64,000 bases of DNA from Desulfosporosinus sp. HMP52 (GTDB lineage Bacteria > Bacillota > Desulfitobacteriia > Desulfitobacteriales > Desulfitobacteriaceae). Each line of letters starts with the position of its first letter. The first letter of the stretch is position 1. The notes beneath the pieces are model-generated. The model ran no database searches. It worked only from the letters and a program-made list of their open reading frames with translations, and had not been told where the DNA came from. The stretch is taken from contig NZ_JMGA01000022.1 in assembly GCF_000765145.1 (NCBI RefSeq), positions 62,001-126,000 on the forward strand. Reading direction: 5' to 3'. This document shows positions 29,005-38,132 of this stretch, piece after piece. Both the position numbers and the translations under genes were made by a program.

Positions 29005-29259
29005 ATGGCTAAAACTACAATCACTGCTCAGCCCTCTTTAGAAGTGACTGATAACAATCCAAGTATTCTAGAAAACGGGGGAAAAGTTTTGCCCGTGTGT
29101 TATCGTTGTACGAAGGTTCCGAAAGAAGGATTATATGATGGGTTTAGAATACAAGGAATGTTTTTTTGTTCGGAATGTCAACAGGAGTTGTTCTCAGCAG
29201 AGCCGGGGTCACCAGAATATCAGGAGTTTATGTTCTTAATAAAAGGGATTTTTTATTAG
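29005..29259 (+). CDS. gin: Sigma-G inhibitor Gin (CsfB family)
   Basis: An 84-residue protein with two Cys pairs (Cys32/Cys35 and Cys55/Cys58) and the C-terminal SPEYQEFMFLIKGIFY, both features of Gin. Gin is a zinc-binding anti-sigma factor that keeps sigma-G off until the right time and place. It has a longer N-terminus than Bacillus CsfB (about 64 residues). AGGAGG precedes ATG 29005. It holds the csfB place in the conserved order bofA...csfB...yaaO. Confidence 0.85.
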   Translation: MAKTTITAQPSLEVTDNNPSILENGGKVLPVCYRCTKVPKEGLYDGFRIQGMFFCSECQQELFSAEPGSPEYQEFMFLIKGIFY

Positions 29260-29409
29260 AAGATCATCTGGAATATGAAAATAATGTTCAAGTTAAATAA
29301 ACAGGAGTTGCCATTTGGATGAAATATTTCCTAATCCATGTTAAACTAAGATTGTACCCTGTCAAAATTGTATTCGTACATTTATGGATAAATGGAGGGT
29401 TTTTGTTAC

Positions 29410-30828
29410 GTGGGTGAACTTGGAGAAGGATTGAGCCATTATCACAAACAAGGATACTGCTCTTTCCATACTCCTGGACATAAAGGTCGACAGGAGTTTT
29501 TTAATGGCTACGACTTTTTGAGTTTTGATTTAACTGAACTTCCGGGTCTGGATATGCTGCATTCTCCAAGTGGAATTATTGCTCTGGCCCAAAAACAAGC
29601 GGCGAAGATTTTTGGAGCGGAGGAAACTTTTTTTCTTGTTAATGGTGGGACAGCTGGGAATCAGGCAATGTTTCTGGCATTAAAAGACACTGGGGACAAA
29701 CCCATTGTAGTGGAAAGAAGTTCTCATCGTTCTGTAATGTCGAGCTTGGTACTAAGTGGGTTAAAGCCGGATTATCTAATCCCACGGGTTCATCCAGAGT
29801 TTAATCTTCCTTTAGGGTTGGAGCTTAGGAAGCAGCATATTAGGTGGGAAGAGGTTATGGGCTGTCATGTCACCTACCCAAGTTATTATGGAACAACTTT
29901 TAATCTGGAAGGTTTATTGGCTGAAAGATCACAATTAGGTTATAATAAACCGATTCTTGTTGATCAGGCTCATGGCTCACATTATCTCAGCGAGTTATTT
30001 CCTCGAAGTGCCTTAAAACTGGGTGCTGATCTTGTCTTGAATAGTTGCCATAAAACCCTAAGTTCTTTGACTCAGTCGGCAATGTTACATATTCAGGGAT
30101 CAAGAGTAAGCCGCCCTCGATTAAAACAAAGCTTAGAACTCTTACAATCTTCAAGTCCGAGCTATTTGCTTGTCTCTTCTTTAGAACGAGCAGCAGAGTT
30201 TGCTTTGGATAAGTGGAGATGGGAGAATCTTAAAGAAGAAGTAGATAGGCTTCATAAAAAACTAAATAATTGTTATCGGATTCTTAATTCTAAAGATGCC
30301 GGAACTTTTGGTATTCATTCAGTTGACTGGTCAAAGATTGTTATAAACACAAATCCTTTAGGTATTTCTGCACCTGACTGTGTAAAATACCTTAGAGAAA
30401 CCTTTGGTATTGAACCAGAATTATGGGATGAAGAGAACATTCTATTTTTATTAGGGATTGGGAACACTCCTGAGGATATTCGATGGCTTACCAAAGGACT
30501 AGAAAATTTAAGAGATTTCGCCCCTTCACTAACCCCAGCAACTAAGGTACAGAAACATGAAGGGGGATTAATTCCGCCATTACCTACCTCCATTCTCTCC
30601 CCCAGAGAAGCTTTCTTTGCCTCTAAACGTAAAATTCCTCTTAGGGAGAGTTTGGGTCATATTGTCGGAGAAACTATTTCACTCTATCCACCAGGAATTC
30701 CTGTCATTGTAATGGGCGAAGAAATAACTTATGAAGTTCTAAAAACGCTGCTTGCTTCGGAAGGGAAAAGATGGCAAGGATGGGATGGTTTCCGGGATCA
30801 GACAATTTGGATAGTTGAGGAGGATTAA
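29410..30828 (+). CDS. Orn/Lys/Arg decarboxylase-family PLP enzyme (YaaO type)
   Basis: A 472-residue fold-type I PLP enzyme. The SFHTPGHKGRQEF start, LVDQAHGSHY (Asp contacting the pyridine ring) and NSCHKTLSSLTQSA (with the Schiff-base Lys) place it in the Orn/Lys/Arg decarboxylase major domain, shorter than inducible E. coli enzymes. Substrate is uncertain: arginine, lysine or ornithine. GTG 29410 is preferred because GGAGGG lies at 29394-29399; the ATG at 29392 would overlap that site. With speD at 14.7-15.6 kb it might supply polyamine synthesis (inference). tmk and yaaQ, which follow in Bacillus, are absent. Confidence 0.82.
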   Translation: MGELGEGLSHYHKQGYCSFHTPGHKGRQEFFNGYDFLSFDLTELPGLDMLHSPSGIIALAQKQAAKIFGAEETFFLVNGGTAGNQAMFLALKDTGDKPIVVERSSHRSVMSSLVLSGLKPDYLIPRVHPEFNLPLGLELRKQHIRWEEVMGCHVTYPSYYGTTFNLEGLLAERSQLGYNKPILVDQAHGSHYLSELFPRSALKLGADLVLNSCHKTLSSLTQSAMLHIQGSRVSRPRLKQSLELLQSSSPSYLLVSSLERAAEFALDKWRWENLKEEVDRLHKKLNNCYRILNSKDAGTFGIHSVDWSKIVINTNPLGISAPDCVKYLRETFGIEPELWDEENILFLLGIGNTPEDIRWLTKGLENLRDFAPSLTPATKVQKHEGGLIPPLPTSILSPREAFFASKRKIPLRESLGHIVGETISLYPPGIPVIVMGEEITYEVLKTLLASEGKRWQGWDGFRDQTIWIVEED

Positions 30829-30856
30829 GGATGAAGATGGGGAGTAATAAGATTTC

Positions 30857-31735
30857 ATGAAACTACAGTTGACTCTATTAGAAAAAGCTGCCCTGGAAAA
30901 CAGATTGGCTCATCTCTTATTGTTTCATGGAGGAAGTAAACTTCACCAGCGCGAGGTAGCTCTTCGTTTGGCGCAAATTTTGAACTGCCATAACAGTACA
31001 TCTGAAGGGCCATGCAATGTATGTCCACCCTGCCGTAAGATCCTTAGTGGGAACCATCCTGAAGTTTCATGGTTGAAAGCACAAAAAGCGGTAATTGGGA
31101 TTGAACAAGTTCTTTCATGGCAAGAAAGGTTATACCTTAAGCACTACGAAGGGGACTATAAGATATCTATCGTAGAACAGGCAGATTTGTTAACATTGCC
31201 GGCGGCAAATTCCTTGTTGAAGGTTATTGAAGAGCCACCTGAGCGAACTATAATTATATTGTGTGCTGAGAATGCCGAAGGAATTTTACCTACAATACAA
31301 AGCCGTGCCCAATTGGTATTTTTTCCTAATCTCTCCGAGGAAAAATGGTTAAGCAGCTTAGGAGAGGTTGACGACTTTGAAGCAGCTCAGGCTTTCCGCT
31401 TAAGCGGAAACAATCATAATCTGGCAACTGAAATAGTGCAATATGGTATTCAGCAAATCAAAGACTGGTTAGAGAAGTTTCGCACGGCGGTGGAAGAGAG
31501 AAATTTTTTGAAACTGTTTCCGCTTTTTCCAATCGACAAGAACCAAGCCCTTCTATATTTACAGGTTATGGCTGTACAAGCTGAGGAAGGGATAAAGAAT
31601 AACACCATTCGTCCGTTGGAATTATTAGAGATCGGTAAAGCGATCGATGTACTACGACAACAAGCTAATCCCAGATTAGTGATTGAGGTGTTAGCATTAG
31701 AATTATTTCAACAAGGAGGGGTTCGCAGTGATTGA
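30857..31735 (+). CDS. holB: DNA polymerase III delta' subunit
   Basis: A 292-residue AAA+ clamp-loader protein. A zinc module (CHNSTSEGPCNVCPPCRK) lies near residues 50-65 and NSLLKVIEEPPERTII near 118-133, typical of delta'. The Walker A is degenerate (LFHGGSKLHQRE), as expected for a non-hydrolysing delta'. It assembles with DnaX and delta. It overlaps ricT by 8 bases. The spacing of GGGGAG to the ATG is long, so an alternate start cannot be excluded. Confidence 0.9.
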   Translation: MKLQLTLLEKAALENRLAHLLLFHGGSKLHQREVALRLAQILNCHNSTSEGPCNVCPPCRKILSGNHPEVSWLKAQKAVIGIEQVLSWQERLYLKHYEGDYKISIVEQADLLTLPAANSLLKVIEEPPERTIIILCAENAEGILPTIQSRAQLVFFPNLSEEKWLSSLGEVDDFEAAQAFRLSGNNHNLATEIVQYGIQQIKDWLEKFRTAVEERNFLKLFPLFPIDKNQALLYLQVMAVQAEEGIKNNTIRPLELLEIGKAIDVLRQQANPRLVIEVLALELFQQGGVRSD

Positions 31736-32540
31736 GGTCGTAGGGGTTCGCTTTAAACACGCAGGGAAAATATATTATTTTGCCCCAGGAGATCTTACAC
31801 TTGCTGTATCGGATAAGGTAATTGTTGAAACAGCAAGAGGTATCGAATTTGGAGAATTAGTAATTCCATCTCGTCTGGTTGCAGATGAAGAAGTAGTGCT
31901 CCCTTTAAAGCAGGTTATGCGTAAGGCGACATTGGCAGATGAATTATTTGTAGAGCAAAATAGACTTAAGGAAAAGGATGCTTTTCAAATATGCCTAAAG
32001 AAAATATCCGAACATCATTTACCAATGAAACTGGTAGATGTGGAGTATACATTTGATGGAAATAAGATCATATTCTCCTTCACAGCAGAAGGACGAGTTG
32101 ACTTCAGAGAACTAGTGAAGGATCTAGCCGCCATATTTAGGACGAGAATAGAACTTCGCCAAATTGGAGTTCGGGATGAGGCAAAAATGCTAGGAGGAGT
32201 TGGATCCTGTGGACGGATTCTTTGTTGTACTTCATTCTTAGGCGATTTTGAGCCTGTCTCGATTCGTATGGCTAAGGACCAAAAGCTTTCCCTAAATCCA
32301 ACTAAGATTTCTGGGATTTGCGGTCGTCTTATGTGTTGCTTAAAATATGAAAATGGTTGTTACAGACCTGAGGATAAAGAACATTGTGGGCGACAAAATC
32401 CTCAAGCCGGACATAAGACAATTGAAATCCAGGATGAATCAAACCCTCGAGTCGAAAGTGTTTATTCACCCAAAACGGAGGGGAAACATCAACGTAACAG
32501 GAAAGGGGAAAAGCCCAAAGAAAAGAGTGAAAAAGTATGA
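31728..32540 (+). CDS. ricT: RicT (YaaT), PSP1-domain protein
   Basis: A 270-residue PSP1-domain protein. The Cys-rich central part [17 protein letters not shown] and [15 protein letters not shown] carries the cysteines that in the RicA-RicF-RicT complex ligate Fe-S clusters. In Bacillus the complex supports RNase Y-dependent mRNA processing and entry to sporulation. The GTG at 31728 overlaps holB and has AAGGAGGGG upstream. The C-terminus is a charged, Lys-rich tail. yabA follows with an ATGA overlap. Confidence 0.92.
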   Translation: MIEVVGVRFKHAGKIYYFAPGDLTLAVSDKVIVETARGIEFGELVIPSRLVADEEVVLPLKQVMRKATLADELFVEQNRLKEKDAFQICLKKISEHHLPMKLVDVEYTFDGNKIIFSFTAEGRVDFRELVKDLAAIFRTRIELRQIGVRDEAKMLGGVGSCGRILCCTSFLGDFEPVSIRMAKDQKLSLNPTKISGICGRLMCCLKYENGCYRPEDKEHCGRQNPQAGHKTIEIQDESNPRVESVYSPKTEGKHQRNRKGEKPKEKSEKV

Positions 32541-32842
32541 GCCAACTGACGCAGGCACTTACAGAAGTGGAAGAAAAATTGCGCTCCTTATTAGAAGAGG
32601 TAAACCGTTTGAAGCCCTATGTGCAAGCGTTAGAAGATGAAAATACTAAGTTAAGGCGGGAATGTACTCTTCCGGAGAAAGAAACAGAACGTGTTATTGC
32701 TAACGCCGAGCACATTCAAGGGGTTGCGCATGACAATCTTGTCCGTCTGTATCAAGAAGGGTTTCACGTTTGTCACCTTCACTTCGGGCAACCTTTAGAG
32801 GGCGATTGTTTGTTTTGTATGGGCTTTTTACGGAAAGACTAG
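32537..32842 (+). CDS. yabA: Replication initiation control protein YabA
   Basis: A 101-residue protein with an N-terminal coiled coil (about residues 5-50, [25 protein letters not shown]) and a C-terminal zinc module [18 protein letters not shown]. YabA bridges DnaA and DnaN and lowers initiation frequency, so it ties back to the origin at 1-5 kb. It sits between ricT and rsmI, as in Bacillus. Confidence 0.93.
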   Translation: MSQLTQALTEVEEKLRSLLEEVNRLKPYVQALEDENTKLRRECTLPEKETERVIANAEHIQGVAHDNLVRLYQEGFHVCHLHFGQPLEGDCLFCMGFLRKD

Positions 32843-32878
32843 TGGATAGAGAACTTAAATATACAAGGAGCCAAAGGT

Positions 32879-33724
32879 ATGTTATCTAAAGGCACATTGT
32901 ATGTATGTGCAACTCCGATAGGAAATTTAGGAGATATCACCCTGCGGGTATTGGATACACTTCGGGAAGTAGATCTTATTGCTGCGGAGGATACACGTCA
33001 TTCAAGAAAACTATTACAACATTATCAGATTAATACTCGCATGATAAGTTATCATGCTCATAACGAAAAGAAGCAATCTGTAGAATTAGTTGAAAAGCTC
33101 AAAGGTGGGCAGGCAATCGCCCTGATCTCAGATGCCGGGCTGCCTGGTATTTCCGATCCGGGAATAGAGGTTATCAACCTTTGTCTAGCCGAAAATATTC
33201 CGGTTGATGTCTTGCCGGGACCTAATGCGGCTCTGACGGCTTTGGTTCTATCGGGAATGCCTACGGAACACTTTGCCTTCCATGGCTTTCTGCCTTCTTC
33301 AAATACAGCAAGGAAACAGAGTCTGGAGCAATTAGCCAATCTGCCGCTAACACAGATTTTTTATGAGGCTCCACACCGTTTGGTAGCTACTCTTCAAGGA
33401 ATGTCAGAGTTTTTTGGCAATCGACAGGCAGCGGTAGTCCGCGAGTTAACTAAGTTACATCAGCAAGTGCATAAGGGGACTACGCTAGAACTCAAAGAAG
33501 CTTTTGAGGAGACTGAACCTCGTGGTGAATGTTGCATAATAATTGCACCCTACATCCCCGTAAAACCCGTCGGAGGCCCCGTTGAATGGTGTTCAGAGGT
33601 TAAAGTACGAATAGATCAAGGATTAAGTAAGAAAGAGGCTATGAAGGAAGTAGCAAAGCGATATGGGGTAAGGAAATCCGATGTTTATCAGGCGCTCTTG
33701 ACTGACGAAACAACAGATAGTTAA
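32879..33724 (+). CDS. rsmI: 16S rRNA (cytidine1402-2'-O)-methyltransferase
   Basis: A 281-residue tetrapyrrole-methylase-fold enzyme. TPIGNLGDITLRVLDTL, AAEDTRHSRKLLQHY, ALISDAGLPGISDPG and FYEAPHRL are diagnostic for RsmI. It methylates the ribose of C1402 in the decoding centre. The C-terminal region (about 225-281) resembles a small helical DNA or RNA-binding module. ATG 32879 is preceded by AAGGAG. Confidence 0.95.
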   Translation: MLSKGTLYVCATPIGNLGDITLRVLDTLREVDLIAAEDTRHSRKLLQHYQINTRMISYHAHNEKKQSVELVEKLKGGQAIALISDAGLPGISDPGIEVINLCLAENIPVDVLPGPNAALTALVLSGMPTEHFAFHGFLPSSNTARKQSLEQLANLPLTQIFYEAPHRLVATLQGMSEFFGNRQAAVVRELTKLHQQVHKGTTLELKEAFEETEPRGECCIIIAPYIPVKPVGGPVEWCSEVKVRIDQGLSKKEAMKEVAKRYGVRKSDVYQALLTDETTDS

Positions 33725-33749
33725 TCAAAACGGGATTTTTAATCCAGCA

Positions 33750-33781
33750 TAAAAAAGAAGGCCATATGGCCTTCGAATTTT
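33750..33781. terminator. Bidirectional terminator between rsmI and abrB
   Basis: The perfect palindrome GAAGGCCATATGGCCTTC (33757-33774) has A's on its left (a U-tract for the minus strand) and GAATTTT on its right. It serves two convergent genes. Confidence 0.8.
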
Positions 33782-33818
33782 GAGTTTATGCTAGTTGATT
33801 GTCTATGTATAGGCTAAC

Positions 33819-34100
33819 TTAAACAGCTTTTGAACTTGATTCAGAATTAGCGGCCACGTTTTCTCCCATAGCAACTGCACATTCTCGGCAAACATTTTTG
33901 CCATGGAAAAGTTGAATATCGCTTGCATTACCACAAAATACACAAGCAGGCTCATACTTTTTGAGGATAATTTTTTCTTGATCTACATAGATTTCCAGGG
34001 CGTCTTTTTCGTCAATACCTAAAGTGCGGCGAAGCTCTATCGGTAATACAATACGGCCAAGTTCATCTACTTTTCTTACGATTCCAGTTGATTTCATCAT
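33819..34100 (-). CDS. abrB: AbrB-family transition-state regulator with Cys-rich C-terminus
   Basis: A 93-residue protein. The N-terminal swapped-hairpin AbrB domain is clear (MKSTGIVRKVDELGRIVLPI, then ELRRTLGIDEKDALEI). The C-terminal half differs from Bacillus AbrB: it carries CVFC and CREC pairs, probably a small metal-binding module. The start is the first of two adjacent ATGs (34100 or 34097), with AGGAGT upstream; an in-frame extension further upstream lacks a site. AbrB proteins repress transition and sporulation genes. Position between rsmI and metG matches Bacillus abrB. Confidence 0.88.
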   Translation of the reverse strand: MMKSTGIVRKVDELGRIVLPIELRRTLGIDEKDALEIYVDQEKIILKKYEPACVFCGNASDIQLFHGKNVCRECAVAMGENVAANSESSSKAV

Positions 34101-34263
34101 TTTTCCCCCACTCCTTTGCAACAACATTCGACACAAAACTACAGACTTATGATACCAATCGTTCCATATAAAGTCAACCCATTTTTTCAAAGTTTTTGCT
34201 GGTATTATTAGCCTGTACAAGAAATCCCTTACTTTACATATTAATTCTTAATCATGGGCAGAC

Positions 34264-34292
34264 TTGACAAATATTAATTTATATATTATTAA
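34264..34292 (+). promoter_or_regulatory. Sigma-A promoter for metG-tatD
   Basis: TTGACA (34264-34269), a 17-base AT-rich spacer and TATTAA (34287-34292). It lies in the divergent gap between abrB and metG. Confidence 0.65.
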
Positions 34293-34324
34293 TTCAAAAA
34301 GATATTTTGAGAGGGAGACTTAGC

Positions 34325-36274
34325 GTGAAATACTATATAACAACCCCAATTTTTTATCCAAATTCAAGTCCGCATATTGGAACGGCCTATACAACGGTTG
34401 CTGCAGATGCCTTAGCTCGTTATCATAGATTGCAAGGGGATCAGGTCTACTTTTTAACGGGAACCGATGAGAATGCCCAGAAAATTGTTCGTACTGCAGA
34501 AGCAAACAATACTGATACAAAAAGTTACGTTGATGGGGTCGTGGAACGGTTTAAAGATTTATGGAGAGCTTTAGATATTTCCAATGACGACTTTATCCGA
34601 ACAACGGAGGAGCGCCATCAAAAAGTTGTTCAACAAATCTTCACCAAATTATACGAACAGGGAGATATCTACAAGTCAGAGTATTCGGGCTGGTATTGTA
34701 CCCCTTGTGAAACGTTCTGGATGGAAAACAAATTAAATGAAGGTAAGTGCCCAAATGCCGATTGTGGAAGAGATGTTGAATTACTGAAAGAAGAAAGCTA
34801 TTTCTTTCGTCTTTCTAAATATCAAGGAGCCTTGCTAGACTATATCAATACACATCCTGATTTTATCCAACCCGTTTCGAGGCGTAACGAAATGGTTAAG
34901 TTTATTGAAGGTGGTTTAGAGGATCTTTGTGTTTCGCGCACTACATTTCAATGGGGAATTAAAGTACCCTTTGATCCCAAGCACGTGGTATATGTGTGGC
35001 TTGATGCTTTAATAAATTATATTTCTGCCTTAGGTTACCCTGACGGGGAAAACTATAAAAACTATTGGCCCGCTGATGTTCATATAATGGGAAAAGATAT
35101 TGTGCGGTTTCATGCGATTATTTGGCCAATTATTTTAATGGCAATTGATGTTCCGCTGCCTAAAGTAATTTATGGACATGGATGGTATTTAACTAAAGAT
35201 GGTGGGAAAATTTCTAAATCCCGAGGCAATGTCCAAGACTCCTTTGCCTTGATCCAAAGATATGGGTCAGATGCCATTCGTTATTTCTTGTTGCGTGAGA
35301 TGCAAGTAGGAACAGATGGGACATACTCGGAGGATAATGTGGTAGAACGGCTAAACAGCGATTTAGCAAATGATTTCGGGAATTTTATATCTCGAAGTCT
35401 GGCCATGGTTGTTAAGTTTAGAGATGGAATAGTTCCTCCTCCCGGTCAAGAACAAGCTCTGGAACTGGAATTAAAGGCTTTAAGTACGGAGGTCAAAAAT
35501 GCCGTCGATAAAAGCTTAAGGAAATGTGATCCTGCAAGTGCACTGGAAGAAATATGGCGGTTTGTCGCAAGATGCAATAAGTATGTTGATGAGACAGCTC
35601 CCTGGTCACTAGCTAAACAAGAGGATCAGAAGGAACGCTTAGACACGGTTCTTTACACCTTTGTAGAATGTATTAGGATCATGGCAATCCTGACAGCTCC
35701 CTTTATGCCTGGTTTACCCGCTAAGATTTGCGGGCTGCTTGGCAAAGATGAAAGACTCATCAAATGGGAAGAAGCAGATCAATGGGGTATTCTTGAAGAG
35801 GGGATTAAGGTAGAAAAGGGAGAACCTCTCTTTCCAAGAATTGATATGACAGAGTATTTAACACCAGAGGAGACGAAAACGGTGGATGAAAAACAGAACG
35901 CTCCCACAGAAAGTTTAGAAATGCCTGTTCTCGAATTTGAACCGATTAAAGAAGAAATCAGTATTGATGAATTTGCTAAAATTGATTTGCGTGTGGGAAA
36001 AGTCATAAGTGCGGAAAAAGTAGAAAAAACAGATAAGCTGATGAAGTTAGAAGTTGAAATAGCAGGAGAAGTTCGTACAATAGTCTCCGGTATTGCCAAA
36101 CATTATTCAGCAGAGGATCTAATCAATCAGTATGTCGTTGTAGTTGCTAATCTAAAACCTACCAAGCTAAGAGGAATTACTTCCCAGGGTATGATATTAG
36201 CAGCCTCACAAGGAGAAGTCTTGGAAGTGCTTACGGTCAACAAGGATCTTCCCGGAGGGGCGCGGGTAAAATGA
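34325..36274 (+). CDS. metG: Methionyl-tRNA synthetase
   Basis: A 649-residue class I synthetase. The HIGH-type motif is SSPHIGTAYTT near residue 14, the KMSKS-type motif is GGKISKSRGN, and the connective domain has a zinc-binding set (CTPCETF...CPNADCG). The C-terminal EMAP-like tRNA-binding domain begins at about 540 (IDEFAKIDLRVGKVISAEKV). GTG 34325 (start MKYYITTPIFYPN) has GAGAGGGAG upstream. It overlaps tatD as ATGA. Confidence 0.97.
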   Translation: MKYYITTPIFYPNSSPHIGTAYTTVAADALARYHRLQGDQVYFLTGTDENAQKIVRTAEANNTDTKSYVDGVVERFKDLWRALDISNDDFIRTTEERHQKVVQQIFTKLYEQGDIYKSEYSGWYCTPCETFWMENKLNEGKCPNADCGRDVELLKEESYFFRLSKYQGALLDYINTHPDFIQPVSRRNEMVKFIEGGLEDLCVSRTTFQWGIKVPFDPKHVVYVWLDALINYISALGYPDGENYKNYWPADVHIMGKDIVRFHAIIWPIILMAIDVPLPKVIYGHGWYLTKDGGKISKSRGNVQDSFALIQRYGSDAIRYFLLREMQVGTDGTYSEDNVVERLNSDLANDFGNFISRSLAMVVKFRDGIVPPPGQEQALELELKALSTEVKNAVDKSLRKCDPASALEEIWRFVARCNKYVDETAPWSLAKQEDQKERLDTVLYTFVECIRIMAILTAPFMPGLPAKICGLLGKDERLIKWEEADQWGILEEGIKVEKGEPLFPRIDMTEYLTPEETKTVDEKQNAPTESLEMPVLEFEPIKEEISIDEFAKIDLRVGKVISAEKVEKTDKLMKLEVEIAGEVRTIVSGIAKHYSAEDLINQYVVVVANLKPTKLRGITSQGMILAASQGEVLEVLTVNKDLPGGARVK

Positions 36275-37047
36275 TCTGGGATACACATGCGCATATCGAT
36301 GATCCCAGCTATGCGGAAGATTTTCAGGAAGTTTTACTTCGAATTCAGTCAGCTCAGATTTCAAGGGTAACAAATGTTGGCTATGATCTGCCTTCCTCGG
36401 AACGATCTGTCAAGTTGACTGAGGACTACAGTTTTATCTACGCAGCGATTGGAATACATCCTCATAACGCTCAAGATGTTACAGTGGATACCTGGAATAG
36501 TCTGCTAGAGCTTGCTAAGAAGCCAAAAGTTCTGGCTTGGGGTGAAATTGGTCTGGATTACTACCGGGATTTATCTCCACGGCCTATTCAAAAAGAGGTA
36601 TTTATTCAACAGATAAAGCTCGCTAATGAAATTGGATTGCCGATTGTTATCCATAATCGCGATGCCCACCAGGATGTCTTAGAGATCGTCAAAGCTAATC
36701 CTCCGCAGTATGGGGGGGTATTTCACTGTTACTCAGGATCCTGGGAAATGGCAGAAATTCTTTTGAAATTAGGATTTTACTTGTCTTTTGCTGGGCCCGT
36801 TACGTATAAAAACGCCCGCCATACCGTCGAGGTGGCGAAGCGCATCCCCCTAGATAGAATGTTAGTAGAAACAGATTCCCCCTATTTAACTCCGGAGCCA
36901 CGCCGGGGAAAACGTAACGAACCCACCTATGTTCGGGAAATTGTGCAGAAATTATCTGAAATTAAAAATATGAGCTTTGAGGATGCAGCAATTGCAACTA
37001 TGCAAAATGCAGAAACGATCTTTAGACTAAAAGAACCTTCATTTTAG
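36271..37047 (+). CDS. tatD: TatD-family metal-dependent DNase (YabD)
   Basis: A 258-residue TIM-barrel hydrolase. Metal ligands are visible in DTHAHIDDPSY, GEIGLDYYRD, PIVIHNRDAHQD and the C-terminal ETDSPYLTPEPRRGKRNEP. TatD enzymes are 3'-5' exonucleases. It is translationally coupled to metG, which matches Bacillus metS-yabD. A terminator overlaps its stop codon. Confidence 0.94.
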   Translation: MIWDTHAHIDDPSYAEDFQEVLLRIQSAQISRVTNVGYDLPSSERSVKLTEDYSFIYAAIGIHPHNAQDVTVDTWNSLLELAKKPKVLAWGEIGLDYYRDLSPRPIQKEVFIQQIKLANEIGLPIVIHNRDAHQDVLEIVKANPPQYGGVFHCYSGSWEMAEILLKLGFYLSFAGPVTYKNARHTVEVAKRIPLDRMLVETDSPYLTPEPRRGKRNEPTYVREIVQKLSEIKNMSFEDAAIATMQNAETIFRLKEPSF

Positions 37048-37062
37048 AAGGTTCTTTTTTTT
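37031..37062 (+). terminator. Terminator of metG-tatD
   Basis: AAGAACCTTC and GAAGGTTCTT form a 10-bp perfect stem with loop ATTTTA, followed by a long T-run. The upstream arm lies within the tatD coding end. Confidence 0.9.
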
Positions 37063-37099
37063 GTGAAAACTTCATACGCTTTTTGTAAGGAGGGGTAAA

Positions 37100-38059
37100 A
37101 TGTATTCTTTGCCGATTACTACTTATTCCGATTATTGGCGTAAAACAAAGGCGTTGAGCGTATACTTTGGGAGTTTAGCAGTATTAGCCGCAGGTACCAG
37201 GTACTCATCACTATATGAAGGAGATAGCGGGAAGACGTTTAAACCATCAGTACAATTAGTTGATTCCATAAGTTTAAAAAGTGTAAGAACGAATGACTTC
37301 ACTGAAGGTACTCTAACAGTCAAAAAAGGTAGTGAGAGTTTAGTTAAGCAAGGATTGAACAAACCTAGGCAAATGAGTCGGGGATTTCGAGGCTTTAGCC
37401 CGCAGGAGCCTAGTGTACTTGATCAATCAGAATCGCGAAGCTTGAATTTACAATTAGGTGATATAGAGTCAAGGACGAGTAAAATAGCAATAGTTGATAT
37501 GGAGTTGCCTTTTAAAACTGAATTTGTTGAATCCGAGAAAATCCCACCGGGAACTAGTCAGATCCAGGTTAAAGGGGAAAATGGCATTAGACGTCAAGTT
37601 ATCAAGACCTTTGAGATCGGTGGACAACCTGTAGATCAGCAAGTTCAATCATTCTATGAACTTAAAAAGCCAAAGAATGAAGTCGTTCTCCGAAACACTC
37701 AACTCATTCCGAAGAAGAAGGTTATTATTGACAACTCAAAGCTTGAAGCTGGCAAGTTAGAGTTGGATTTGAGTAAGTTGAGTATTGCTAAAACTTTAAA
37801 CGTTGAAGCAACTGCCTATACATTTACAGGAAATAATACAGCTACAGGTATTAAACCGAGAGAAGGGTTGATTGCAGTCGATCCTAGAGTAATAGCTATG
37901 GGAAGTCAGGTTTATGTTGAAGGGTACGGATATGCAATAGCTGCAGATACTGGCGGAAATATTCGTGGCCATAAAATTGATGTCTTTTTCTCAACACTAA
38001 GACAATGTATTGATTGGGGCCGAAAGCCCGTAAGAATACATATATTAAATGCCAAATAA
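37100..38059 (+). CDS. G5- and 3D-domain cell-wall protein
   Basis: A 319-residue exported protein. A hydrophobic N-terminal segment (about residues 17-32) could be a signal anchor. A G5 domain (about 130-210; GENGIRRQVIKTFEIGGQPV) is followed by a C-terminal 3D domain (ATAYTFTGNNTATGIKPREG, then AVDPRVIAMGSQVYVEGYG and AADTGGNIRGHKIDVFF) with the three Asp that define the fold. 3D domains occur in lytic transglycosylase-type enzymes such as resuscitation factors. AAGGAGGGG precedes the ATG. It is followed by a larger relative, suggesting duplication. It lacks the DUF348 repeats of YabE. Confidence 0.85.
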   Translation: MYSLPITTYSDYWRKTKALSVYFGSLAVLAAGTRYSSLYEGDSGKTFKPSVQLVDSISLKSVRTNDFTEGTLTVKKGSESLVKQGLNKPRQMSRGFRGFSPQEPSVLDQSESRSLNLQLGDIESRTSKIAIVDMELPFKTEFVESEKIPPGTSQIQVKGENGIRRQVIKTFEIGGQPVDQQVQSFYELKKPKNEVVLRNTQLIPKKKVIIDNSKLEAGKLELDLSKLSIAKTLNVEATAYTFTGNNTATGIKPREGLIAVDPRVIAMGSQVYVEGYGYAIAADTGGNIRGHKIDVFFSTLRQCIDWGRKPVRIHILNAK

Positions 38060-38132
38060 TGTAAAAATATTTTGACAAGTGACCACCTATGCCTTAAAAT
38101 GAAGTTGTTATCAGTAATTTTGGAGGGATTTA

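Noticed and set aside
34200-34324. T-box or SAM riboswitch before metG
   Set aside because: The short gap holds only a sigma-A promoter and ribosome site; no leader of sufficient length.
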